Origin: Bacteroidota bacterium | Lineage (GTDB): Bacteria > Bacteroidota > Bacteroidia > Bacteroidales > UBA1715 | Assembly: GCA_009786075.1 (NCBI GenBank) | Contig: WQTX01000015.1 | Location: forward strand, 1 to 39,311 | Direction: 5' to 3' | DNA length: 39,311 nucleotides | Shown: positions 23,715 through 33,176 of the stretch, one piece after another | Layout of the letters: every line of letters starts with the position of its first letter | How positions within the stretch are numbered: position 1 is the first letter of the stretch | The notes under the pieces: model-generated | Told to the model about the DNA's origin: nothing | Databases searched by the model: none | Seen by the model: only the letters and a program-made list of their open reading frames with translations | Program-made: the position numbers and the translations under genes

Positions 23715-26700
23715 ATGACGTATTCAATTCTGTTTTATGGCAACGACGTAGCTATGTACGAACGGTTGCAAGCCTGCACTGCGCAGGAAATTAAACACTT
23801 ACATGCCGGCGGTGCCTGCGAGTGTGAAAAATCGGAAGTAGTGCTATTGCTGGTGGAGCTTGCCTGTGCCGAAAATATAGTGAATAAGGAACGATTTTCA
23901 GATTGTTTTTCGGTTGTGGTAACATATCATTACGAAGAAAAACAAAACGCTCTCATAGACCGTTTTAACGATGTTTTGGTACTCGATAAGCCCGAAAATA
24001 TGCTGCGTATGCGTTTCAATTTGTATAACAATACCATACTTGCCGAAAGCGCATTGCGTTACAATCGCGATAAATACAAAGATTTTTTCTATCAAAACGA
24101 CCTTCCGGTGGTGTTGCTCGACCAAAAAGGAATTGTGATGGAGGTAAATAAGAAATTTTTACAAATTTCGGAATATAACGAAAGTGATTTATATTATAAA
24201 CCATACACCAATATTTTTCAAGATTTTGACTTGGAGCAAAGCAAAGAAAACGGCATTGCGATAGCAAATTTGATAACCAAACGCAATGAACAAGTAACAA
24301 AAGAACTGCAAATATCGAAAATTCTTGTAAGTAACGAAGATGTGTTTCTTGTGGTGTGCCACGAAATGAACGAGCAAATCAGCTATGTGCAAAAAATCCA
24401 ATACGATGAAATCCGTTTTCGTTCGGTAATCGAAAAATCGCCCAACGGATTGATAATTTTCAAAGATGGAATTATTACATTTATCAATGATAGCGCTCTT
24501 GCAACGCTGGGCGGCGAAGAAAAAAATTATGAACAACAAGAAATTTTGCAATTGGTTGTACCCAATCAAAAAGATGCTTTTGAAAAGTTTATTGAGAAAC
24601 AAACACAAAATTCAACAAATGAAACCAAGCGCTTTACGTTTTTATCAATCAACCGGGAAGAAATTTTTGTAAAAGTCTATTGTAAATCGCTTTCGTTTGG
24701 TGGCGAACATCTTATTTCGTTTCAAGATATCAGCGAATTGGTAAAATCGAAAGAACTGCTTGCGCATCAGGAACTCTATTTGAACGAAATACAAACTATG
24801 GCAAAAATAGGGCATTACGAAGCAGATTTAAAAACGAATACCGTGTATTGGTCGCGCGAGCTGTATAACATTTACGAAGTAGACCCTCAAACATTTACGC
24901 CGAGTTTGCGTAAAATGTGGCAGCATGTTGTTCCTTCCGATTTGCCGGCTGTAGAAAAATGTTATGCCATAGCAAAAAAACGACAGGGAGTACACGAAGT
25001 TACCTTCCGGTTGAATATTGACGGAGAAGAAAAATGGATATATGAAAGATTCTACAGCGTGTTCGGCGACAATGGCAAAATACAGCAAGTAGTAGGTTGG
25101 ATACACGATATAACCGAAACAATTGTAACAAAAGAAGCACTTGCTTTTACAAAGAATAAGTATACCTCTATATTTTACAATCTTAGTATTGCAGTGGTAA
25201 CAACTTCGATTGAAATAAGTGCCAACGGGCAAAATCGATATACAATACAGGAAATGAACCCGGCATTTGCCAAACTGACCGGAGTTGAAGAAGAAGTTCT
25301 TAACAGTTTTGTAGGTTTAGATTTGGGTGAAGGATTGCTGGAACCCGGTTTTTGGCAGCAACACTGCGATGAAGCCTATTATCAAGATAAAAGTTTGCAT
25401 TTTGAATATTATGAAAAACACTTACAAAAACATTTAAAAGTTACTCTTTTTACGACAAAAGATAAATTGCAATTATTGGCAGTGATAGAAGATGTGAGCG
25501 ATTCAATAACAACCAAACAAGCACTTGTTCTTACCGAAAATAAATACACACAATTATTTGAAAATTTGAGTATTGGCTTTTTAGCGTGTTCAATTGAAAA
25601 AGATGAAAATAATCAACCGGTTGATTATATAATTCGAGAGTTAAATCCGGCGTGCGAACAAATATGGAAGGGAAATGGTATTGAGTTTAAAACTATTCTC
25701 AATAAAAGTGTGCGCGAAGCAATAGTTACAAGCGAATTTTGGATACAAGCATGTAATCAGGTGTATCACGAAAATCGAACCATACAATTTAAACATCATG
25801 CAAAGAATTTCAATAAAATACTGAAAGCTACCATATTTATGACTCCCGATAAAACGCACATGTTGGCATTTGTGGAAGATGTGAGCGAACAGGAAATTGC
25901 AGAACAAATCACAAAAAATCTTAACAACCGATTGCAGAAAATACAAAAATATGCACGCATAGGCACACTAACTATATACGCAAACGGCGATTATGTGTGG
26001 AACAATGTAATGTATCAATTATTTGAATACAACACCAATATGAAACCAAGTATAGAACTTTTCATGTCGCGTGTGCACCCCGAAGAAAAAGAATTTGTAT
26101 TAGATAGTTTTTACAACACCATAAAAAAGAAAGAAAGATTTTTCCTATGCGAAATGCGTTTACAATTCGCCGACGGACGTATAAAACACCTTTATTCTGA
26201 AATCGAACATTTTTATAAAAACGGCGAATGGGAGCGCACCGAAGGCTGGATGCAAGATATTACCAATCGCCGGGAAATTGAACTGCAATTGATATATGCA
26301 AAAGAAAAAGCCGAAGAAAGTGATAGATTGAAATCATCGTTTCTTGCCAATATGAGCCACGAAATCCGTACTCCGCTTAATGCTATTGTGGGATTTAGTA
26401 ATTTGCTCGCACGTAAAAATTATCCCGAAGAAAAACGGAAATTGTTCCTCAATGATATTCAAAACAATTCAAAACAATTGCTTACCATTATTAACGATAT
26501 TTTAGATATTTCAAAAATTGAAAGCGAGCAGTTGGAGTTGTCGTACATTTGGATTGACCTTAATCGGCTGATGCAAGAGGTAAACGACACCATGCAATTT
26601 CAAGTAAAAGGTAAAGACGTTAGTTTATTCTGTCAAAAACCACTGCCCGATTCACAAGCGCACATTTATATGGACGACGTGCGTTTGAAACAAATTTTGA

Positions 26701-27458
26701 CGAATTTGATTTCCAATGCAATTAAATTTACCGAACACGGTTTTGTGAATTTTGGTTATACTCTGAAAAACAACAAAACTCTTGAATTTTTTGTAAAAGA
26801 TACCGGTGTGGGCATTGCACCGGAAAAACAAAAAACCATATTTGAACATTTCCGTCAAGAAGACGAAACCACATCACGAAAATTTGGCGGTTCGGGACTT
26901 GGACTTGCTATTTCCAAGCGTTTGGTGGAAATTATGGGCGGACGTATTTGGTTGGAATCGGAAAAAGAGAAAGGGGCGCAGTTCTTTTTTGAAGTACCTT
27001 ATATTCAAAAGCAAAAAGAAGCAATATCAAAAATAGGTACACCTTTGACCGATGAAAATAGTGAAGATGCATTTGCAACAATGTTTAACGGCGAAAAAAT
27101 ATTGGTGATAGACGACCACGAATCGTCATACGTGCTTATTACCGAATTTCTTGCCGACTACAATGTAAGTGTCGACTATTTCGGTTCCGGACGTGAAGCA
27201 ATTGCTTATGTAGAAAAAAATCCTTCGGTATCGCTTATTTTTATGGATATTCACATGCCCGACCTCAATGGTGTGGAAACTATGAAAATTATAAAAGCAA
27301 ACCACCCCAAAATTCCAATTATAGCACAAACAGCCTTTGCACTCAAAGAAGACAAAAGGAAATACCTAAGCGCAGGTTTTGATGATTATTTGCCCAAACC
27401 GTTGAATAACTATGAGTTGATGCGGATTCTTAATCGGTTTTTTAATAGGATTGAATAA
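23715..27458 (+). CDS. Multi-PAS hybrid sensor histidine kinase/response regulator
   Basis: A 1247-residue protein with no evident membrane segments, so probably a cytoplasmic sensor. The N-terminal ~110 residues are unassigned. Then come about five or six PAS/PAC-like units (NDLPVVLLDQKGIVMEVNKKF near 125; further ones near 230, 370, 480, 610 and 740). The phosphoacceptor domain has His882 in NMSHEIRTPLNAIVGFSN. An HATPase_c domain contains NLISNAIKFTEHG, DTGVGIAPEKQ and GGSGLGLAISKRLVEIMGG. A C-terminal receiver domain has Asp1178 in FMDIHMPDLNG. It senses an unknown signal and passes phosphate from His to Asp. No separate DNA-binding partner is adjacent, so a phosphorelay elsewhere is likely. 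Confidence 0.95.
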   Translation: MTYSILFYGNDVAMYERLQACTAQEIKHLHAGGACECEKSEVVLLLVELACAENIVNKERFSDCFSVVVTYHYEEKQNALIDRFNDVLVLDKPENMLRMRFNLYNNTILAESALRYNRDKYKDFFYQNDLPVVLLDQKGIVMEVNKKFLQISEYNESDLYYKPYTNIFQDFDLEQSKENGIAIANLITKRNEQVTKELQISKILVSNEDVFLVVCHEMNEQISYVQKIQYDEIRFRSVIEKSPNGLIIFKDGIITFINDSALATLGGEEKNYEQQEILQLVVPNQKDAFEKFIEKQTQNSTNETKRFTFLSINREEIFVKVYCKSLSFGGEHLISFQDISELVKSKELLAHQELYLNEIQTMAKIGHYEADLKTNTVYWSRELYNIYEVDPQTFTPSLRKMWQHVVPSDLPAVEKCYAIAKKRQGVHEVTFRLNIDGEEKWIYERFYSVFGDNGKIQQVVGWIHDITETIVTKEALAFTKNKYTSIFYNLSIAVVTTSIEISANGQNRYTIQEMNPAFAKLTGVEEEVLNSFVGLDLGEGLLEPGFWQQHCDEAYYQDKSLHFEYYEKHLQKHLKVTLFTTKDKLQLLAVIEDVSDSITTKQALVLTENKYTQLFENLSIGFLACSIEKDENNQPVDYIIRELNPACEQIWKGNGIEFKTILNKSVREAIVTSEFWIQACNQVYHENRTIQFKHHAKNFNKILKATIFMTPDKTHMLAFVEDVSEQEIAEQITKNLNNRLQKIQKYARIGTLTIYANGDYVWNNVMYQLFEYNTNMKPSIELFMSRVHPEEKEFVLDSFYNTIKKKERFFLCEMRLQFADGRIKHLYSEIEHFYKNGEWERTEGWMQDITNRREIELQLIYAKEKAEESDRLKSSFLANMSHEIRTPLNAIVGFSNLLARKNYPEEKRKLFLNDIQNNSKQLLTIINDILDISKIESEQLELSYIWIDLNRLMQEVNDTMQFQVKGKDVSLFCQKPLPDSQAHIYMDDVRLKQILTNLISNAIKFTEHGFVNFGYTLKNNKTLEFFVKDTGVGIAPEKQKTIFEHFRQEDETTSRKFGGSGLGLAISKRLVEIMGGRIWLESEKEKGAQFFFEVPYIQKQKEAISKIGTPLTDENSEDAFATMFNGEKILVIDDHESSYVLITEFLADYNVSVDYFGSGREAIAYVEKNPSVSLIFMDIHMPDLNGVETMKIIKANHPKIPIIAQTAFALKEDKRKYLSAGFDDYLPKPLNNYELMRILNRFFNRIE

Positions 27459-27490
27459 CTGAATAATTGAATAACTGATGTTGAAAAAAT

Positions 27491-27536
27491 AATTATCAAT
27501 TATTAATTGTTAATTATTAATTAATTTATACTTTTG
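27491..27536 (+). promoter_or_regulatory. Heptamer array and -7 element before the macroglobulin gene
   Basis: Five degenerate 7-bp units starting AATT (27491-27525) end 3 nt before TACTTTTG (27529-27536), which lies 24 nt before the ATG at 27561. Same design as at argG, valS and the LysE-family gene. Confidence 0.55.
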
Positions 27537-27560
27537 TGTATATTCTAAAAAACTAAAATC

Positions 27561-30500
27561 ATGAACCGAAGTACAAAGTACGAGCTCAGCGGAGCTAAAA
27601 AATCAATTGTGTTGCTCAAAAAATCCCTTATTTGTTTAGTGGGTATTGCTGTAAGCCTGTGTGTGTTGCAATCGTGTGGCGGAAAGAAAACCGCAAATTT
27701 CGCTGTTAATCCCGAATATGCGAAGTATGTAATGTCGTTCACGTCGGGCTTGGTTTCAAATCAGGCGAAAATCATGGTGCGTTTTGTGCAGGAAATTCCC
27801 GGTGCTGAAGCTGGTAAGGAATTGAGCAGCAATCCGTTTGATATAGACCCCAAAGTGAAAGGAAAAGCAGTGTGGCTCGATGCGCAAACGATTGAATTTA
27901 CTCCGGCGCAACCGCTTTCGTCGGGTCAAATTTATACGGTTGCTATGAATTTGCAAAAATTTATTGAAATTCCTAAGGAATTGAAAACCTTTGTATTTAG
28001 TTTTCAAGTGCTCAATCAAGCTATGGCATACGAGTTTGAAGGAATTTCGCTATATAGCGAAACCGATGCGCAATGGCAACGCATACATGGACGTTTCACA
28101 ACTGCCGACTTTGCCAATGCCGACGACATGGAAGCCGCTGTGAAAGCCGAAAAATATAAAATGACGTGGAAACACAGTACCGACGGTAAAACGCATACTT
28201 TTACCATAGATAGTGTGGAACGCAAGCAAATGGCAGGAAGCGTAAAACTTGAATGGGACGGTAAAAAAATAGGTGCAAAAAAATCGTCGGGAAGCGAAGT
28301 ATTGGCTGTACCTGCTTTGTACGAATTTAAAGTACTTGGTGTGCGCCAGCGAAATACGCCAAAACCGACAATCGACGTGTTTTTTTCAGACCCTTTGAAC
28401 AAAAAACAAGATATGAGCGGTTTGTTTACGCTCAGTCCTTCGATGAACGAAACTGTGTTGATTGACGGCTCAAAAGTAGAAATAATTCCCACAAAATGGG
28501 TGTCGGGCGAAGTGAAATTGAAAGTTCACGCAGGTGTGAAAAATATGAACGACGAACGATTGGGTAAAGATTTTACCGCAACATTTAACTTTGTGAGCGC
28601 AATGCCGCAAGTGGAACTTTTGGGCGATGGCGTGATTGTGCCCGATGTTGAGGGTATTAAATTTCCGTTCAAGGCAGTGGGTCTTTCGGCGGTTGATGTG
28701 CGCATAATTCAAATTTTTGAAAATAATATTGTGCAGTTTTTGCAAATCAATCAAATAGACGGAACGCAGGAATTGCAACGTGTGGGGCGTTTGGTGTATT
28801 CTACCGAAATGCCGCTTATTTCGGAAGAGTCAATTGATTACAACGAATGGAATAATTTTGCGCTTGATTTATCGAAACTTGTGAAAACCGAACCGGGCGC
28901 AATTTACCGTGTGGAATTGAGTTTCCGTAAAAAACACTCGCTCTACCCATGTTTGGGCGATGCCGCCTCCGACGAGGAAGAAATTCCCGAAGAAAGAGAC
29001 CCTTATGCAATGTACAATACCCCGCGCAGTTATTACTATTGGAGCGAAGACCGCTATTATGATTATCGTTACTATAATTGGCGCGACCGCGACAATCCTT
29101 GCAAACCAACATATTATATGGGAAAAGTGGCGGCTCGCAATGTGTTGGCATCGAATTTTGGCATCATTGCAAAAGCGGGCAGCAACAACGAATTTTTTAT
29201 AGCCGTTACCGATTTGCGCACAGCGCAACCGCTTAAAGGAATTGATGTGGAAATACGCAATTTGCAAAATCAAATAATTGCAACTACTAAAACCGACGGC
29301 GACGGAATGTGCCGAATGACCACCACCGACCAAAACAAAGCCTTTGTGGTAATTGCAAAAAAAGACAAAGAACGCGGTTATTTGCGTGTCGATGAGGGTT
29401 CGTCGCTTTCGTTGAGTATGTTCGATGTGCAAGGCGAGGAACTGAAAAAAGGCGTAAAAGGCTACATTTATGGCGAGCGCGGCGTATGGCGCCCGGGCGA
29501 TATGATGTATTTAACTTTTATTTTGGAAGACAAAAATAAAGCCTTACCGGCAAATCACCCTGTGGTATTTGAATTTTACAATCCCGAAGGGCAGTTGGCG
29601 CAACGAGTGGTGCGAACAACGAGTTTGAACGGATTTTACAGCGTAGCAGTGCGCACTCCGGGCGATGCGCCCACCGGCAACTGGACTATGCAGGCGCGCG
29701 TGGGCGGCTCTACATTTAGCCGAACGCTGAAAATTGAAACCGTAAAACCTAATCGTTTGAAAATTAATCTTGATTTTAAATCAACCGTATTGCGCTCCGG
29801 CGTTACCGAAAAAGGAACCTTGCAGGTAAATTGGCTGCACGGTGCGCCGCTTCGTGGCGGCAAAGCAGCTATTGAAGCAAGCATTGCGTCGATGCAAACT
29901 ACGTTTAAAGATTTCAAAGGCTACATTTTCGACGACCCGTCGAAATCATTTGAATCGCGCGATAGAGATGTGTTCGACGGCAGACTCGACGATAACGGTT
30001 CTGCGCAGGTAAGCGTGAGATTTGACATTGGCAGCGAATACGATGCGCCCGGTATGCTTGCCGTGCAAATGAAAACCAAAGCATTCGAGGCGGGCGGCGA
30101 TTTCAGTATCGACCGCGCAATGTTTACCTACTCGCCTTACGACAAATATGTGGGCGTAAAAATTCCCGAAGGAAAAGGCTGGAACAAAGCCTTGTATTCC
30201 GATGAAAAAAATCTGATACCGATTGCTTTGGTCGATGAAAACGGCAAACCGTTGAACGGGAAAGTGAAAATTGAAGTATTCGATATTTACTGGCGTTGGT
30301 GGTGGGAACGTTCGAGCGAGGACAATTTGGCGGATTATATTTCAAACCGCCACCGCAATTTGCTAAAAACCGATTACGTGGAAGTGAAAAACGGTAAGGC
30401 AATGTACGAAATGAATTTGGGCGGCGATTATTGGGGGCGAAAATTCTTGCGCGTAACTTCGGAAGACAGCGACCACAGCACCGGAGCGGTATTTTACACT

Positions 30501-33176
30501 ACCTATAAAAGTTGGTACCGCAATACCGGCGGCAACAATCCGGGCGGCGCCGAAATGTTGATGTTTGGAACCGATAAACAAAAATATTCGGTAGGCGAAA
30601 AAGTGAAAATAGAATTGCCTGCAACCCACAAAGGACGTGCGTTAATAAGCATTGAAAGCGGCAGCAAAGTGTTGAAAACCTATTGGTTTGAACCTACGGA
30701 GAAAAACACGACATTTGAATTTGAAGCTACTTCCGAAATGTCGCCTAACGTGTATGTGCATATTACTTATATTCAGCCGCATAGCAACGAAAATGATAAT
30801 CCGTTGCGTATGTACGGCGTGCAGCCAATTTCGGTGGAAGACCCTGCAACGCACCTTACACCTGTGATTACCATGAAAGACGAATTGAAACCCGAAGAGC
30901 AATTTACGGTAACGATAAAAGAAACCGAAGGCAAACCAATGACTTACACGATTGCGATTGTTGACGAAGGTTTACTCGACCTTACTCGATTTAAAACGCC
31001 AAATCCGTGGAGCGCGTTTTACAGCCACGAGGCGCTTGGCGTGCGCACGTGGGATATGTACAAATGGGTAGCCGGTGCATTTACCGGAAAATTAGCCGGA
31101 TTGCTTGCCATAGGCGGTGATGATGCTTTCAACAAAAGCGGTAAGGAAAACACCAACCGTTTTAAACCGGTTGTGTTGTTCCAAGGTCCGTTTGAACTGA
31201 AAAAAGGCGAAACAAAAACACATACGTTTACCATGCCGAATTATGTAGGTTCGGTGCGGGTAATGGTAGTTGCCGGACAAAACGGCGCTTATGGTAATGC
31301 TGAAAAAACCGTACCGGTGCGTCAAGCGCTTATGGTGTTGCCAACTATTCCGCGCATGATAAGTCCAACCGAAACTATGACAATTCCGGTAACGGTGTTT
31401 GCAATGGACAAAGCCGTGAAAGATGTGAAAGTTGATTTAAAAATCGACAATATTTTTGAAGCTCTCGATGGCACTTCACGCACCGTTACATTCGACAAAC
31501 CCGGCGACAAAATGGTGGAATTTAAAGTACGGGTGAAAGATAAAATCGGCGAAGGCAAAATTGTTGTGAACGCCGTTTCGGGCGCAAACAAAGCATCGGC
31601 AGAAACCGATTTGAAAGTGCGTGTACCCGGTCCGCCGGTTACTTCAATTACTTCGGCACTGATAAAACCGGGCGAAACGTGGAACCACCGTTTGGAAGGA
31701 AGCGGTATAATCGGCACAAACAGGGCGGTGCTTGAACTTTCGCGCATGTATCCTATTAATCTTGAAAAACGTTTGCAGTTTTTAATTCGCTATCCGCATG
31801 GTTGCATTGAGCAAATTACTTCGGCAGCCTTCCCGCAATTGTTTTTGAACAGCGTAATGGATTTGACCGACGGGCAAAAAGCCGAAATTGAAACCAACGT
31901 AAAAGCATGGCTCGAAAAATTGAAATCGTACCAGCACAGCAATGGTGGTTTTACCTATTGGGCTGGCGAAGGCGGTGATGCAAGCGAATGGGGCACTAAC
32001 TATGCCGGTCATTGCATGTTGGAAGCGCAGGAAAAAGGTTATCAATTGCCGGTGGGCGTGTTCGATTCGTGGGTAAGTTACCAAACTTCAATGGCAAATA
32101 ATTGGAGTTCGTATGACAATAGATATGGCAGATACAGTGATGATTTGAACCAAGCCTACCGGTTATATACACTTGCTTTGGCGAAAAAACCGGCAATGAG
32201 TGCAATGAACCGTATGCGTGAAACAAAAGGAATTGCCGCCGAAGCACAGTGGCGTTTGGCATCGGCGTACGCCATGGTGGGCAAACCCGATATTGCGCAA
32301 GCTATTGTAAAAGAAATAGAGCAAAGCGGCGACAAACGTGATGATTATTCCTTCTATGGCACTTTCGGTAGCCGCGACCGCGATATGGCTATGAAAATAG
32401 AAACATTGATTGCGCTTGGAAAGCGACAAGAAGCCGAAAGTATGATTATTGATTTGGCAAAAGTGCTTGCTTCCGACGAGTGGTTGAGTACGCAAACAAC
32501 GGCATACGGATTGCTTGCTATATCAAGATTTGTGAGCGGCAGTGGCGAAAATTCCGAAATTGCGGCAACGGTAAAAATTGATAATGACAGCAAGAATATT
32601 AAAACGAAAAAAGCATTGGTGCAGTCAAGAATTGATTTGAACACGAAACCAAACCGCAATGTGAGCATTACCAATACATCGCAAGGCGACCTGTATGTGC
32701 GTGTGGTGCTGGAAGGCGTACCGCCAATGAAAACGCAACCTGCCGAATCGTCGAATTTGAACATGACCGTAAATTATTTCGATATGAAGGGCAAACCATT
32801 GAACCCTGCATCACTCAAACAAGGAACGGAATTTTATGCCGAAGTTACGGTAACGCACCCGGGCATTCGTTTGCGATACACCGATATGGCGTTGGAGCAA
32901 TTGTTCCCGTCGGGTTGGGAAATTATGAACAGCCGCATGGACAACGTACAAAGTTCACTGTTCAAAAATACCGACACGCCTCGCTATATGGACATTCGCG
33001 ACGACCGCGTGTATATGTATTTTGACTTGAACAAAGGGCAAACGAAAACATTCCGGGTGTTGCTGCAAGCGGCGTATTTGGGTAAATTCTTTATGCCTGC
33101 GGTTTACTGCCAAGCAATGTATGATAACACTATTCGTGCGCAGAGCGAGGGTAAGTGGGTTGAGGTAGTGCGATAG
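27561..33176 (+). CDS. Alpha-2-macroglobulin family lipoprotein with thioester motif
   Basis: A 1871-residue lipoprotein. The signal peptide ends in lipobox LQSC with Cys39, followed by GGKK, so it is lipid-anchored in the envelope. MG-type beta domains fill the first two thirds, with the MG2-like GVKGYIYGERGVWRPGDMMY near 635-655. The A2M bait and C3-like part has the thioester CIEQ (Cys1415-Gln1418) in YPHGCIEQITSAAFPQ. The alpha-helical thioester domain follows to about 1660, and a receptor-binding-like beta domain ends the protein. Bacterial members are thought to trap foreign proteases. In many genomes the gene is next to pbpC; none is present here. Its 3' end overlaps uvrA on the other strand by 47 bp. 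Confidence 0.95.
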   Translation: MNRSTKYELSGAKKSIVLLKKSLICLVGIAVSLCVLQSCGGKKTANFAVNPEYAKYVMSFTSGLVSNQAKIMVRFVQEIPGAEAGKELSSNPFDIDPKVKGKAVWLDAQTIEFTPAQPLSSGQIYTVAMNLQKFIEIPKELKTFVFSFQVLNQAMAYEFEGISLYSETDAQWQRIHGRFTTADFANADDMEAAVKAEKYKMTWKHSTDGKTHTFTIDSVERKQMAGSVKLEWDGKKIGAKKSSGSEVLAVPALYEFKVLGVRQRNTPKPTIDVFFSDPLNKKQDMSGLFTLSPSMNETVLIDGSKVEIIPTKWVSGEVKLKVHAGVKNMNDERLGKDFTATFNFVSAMPQVELLGDGVIVPDVEGIKFPFKAVGLSAVDVRIIQIFENNIVQFLQINQIDGTQELQRVGRLVYSTEMPLISEESIDYNEWNNFALDLSKLVKTEPGAIYRVELSFRKKHSLYPCLGDAASDEEEIPEERDPYAMYNTPRSYYYWSEDRYYDYRYYNWRDRDNPCKPTYYMGKVAARNVLASNFGIIAKAGSNNEFFIAVTDLRTAQPLKGIDVEIRNLQNQIIATTKTDGDGMCRMTTTDQNKAFVVIAKKDKERGYLRVDEGSSLSLSMFDVQGEELKKGVKGYIYGERGVWRPGDMMYLTFILEDKNKALPANHPVVFEFYNPEGQLAQRVVRTTSLNGFYSVAVRTPGDAPTGNWTMQARVGGSTFSRTLKIETVKPNRLKINLDFKSTVLRSGVTEKGTLQVNWLHGAPLRGGKAAIEASIASMQTTFKDFKGYIFDDPSKSFESRDRDVFDGRLDDNGSAQVSVRFDIGSEYDAPGMLAVQMKTKAFEAGGDFSIDRAMFTYSPYDKYVGVKIPEGKGWNKALYSDEKNLIPIALVDENGKPLNGKVKIEVFDIYWRWWWERSSEDNLADYISNRHRNLLKTDYVEVKNGKAMYEMNLGGDYWGRKFLRVTSEDSDHSTGAVFYTTYKSWYRNTGGNNPGGAEMLMFGTDKQKYSVGEKVKIELPATHKGRALISIESGSKVLKTYWFEPTEKNTTFEFEATSEMSPNVYVHITYIQPHSNENDNPLRMYGVQPISVEDPATHLTPVITMKDELKPEEQFTVTIKETEGKPMTYTIAIVDEGLLDLTRFKTPNPWSAFYSHEALGVRTWDMYKWVAGAFTGKLAGLLAIGGDDAFNKSGKENTNRFKPVVLFQGPFELKKGETKTHTFTMPNYVGSVRVMVVAGQNGAYGNAEKTVPVRQALMVLPTIPRMISPTETMTIPVTVFAMDKAVKDVKVDLKIDNIFEALDGTSRTVTFDKPGDKMVEFKVRVKDKIGEGKIVVNAVSGANKASAETDLKVRVPGPPVTSITSALIKPGETWNHRLEGSGIIGTNRAVLELSRMYPINLEKRLQFLIRYPHGCIEQITSAAFPQLFLNSVMDLTDGQKAEIETNVKAWLEKLKSYQHSNGGFTYWAGEGGDASEWGTNYAGHCMLEAQEKGYQLPVGVFDSWVSYQTSMANNWSSYDNRYGRYSDDLNQAYRLYTLALAKKPAMSAMNRMRETKGIAAEAQWRLASAYAMVGKPDIAQAIVKEIEQSGDKRDDYSFYGTFGSRDRDMAMKIETLIALGKRQEAESMIIDLAKVLASDEWLSTQTTAYGLLAISRFVSGSGENSEIAATVKIDNDSKNIKTKKALVQSRIDLNTKPNRNVSITNTSQGDLYVRVVLEGVPPMKTQPAESSNLNMTVNYFDMKGKPLNPASLKQGTEFYAEVTVTHPGIRLRYTDMALEQLFPSGWEIMNSRMDNVQSSLFKNTDTPRYMDIRDDRVYMYFDLNKGQTKTFRVLLQAAYLGKFFMPAVYCQAMYDNTIRAQSEGKWVEVVR

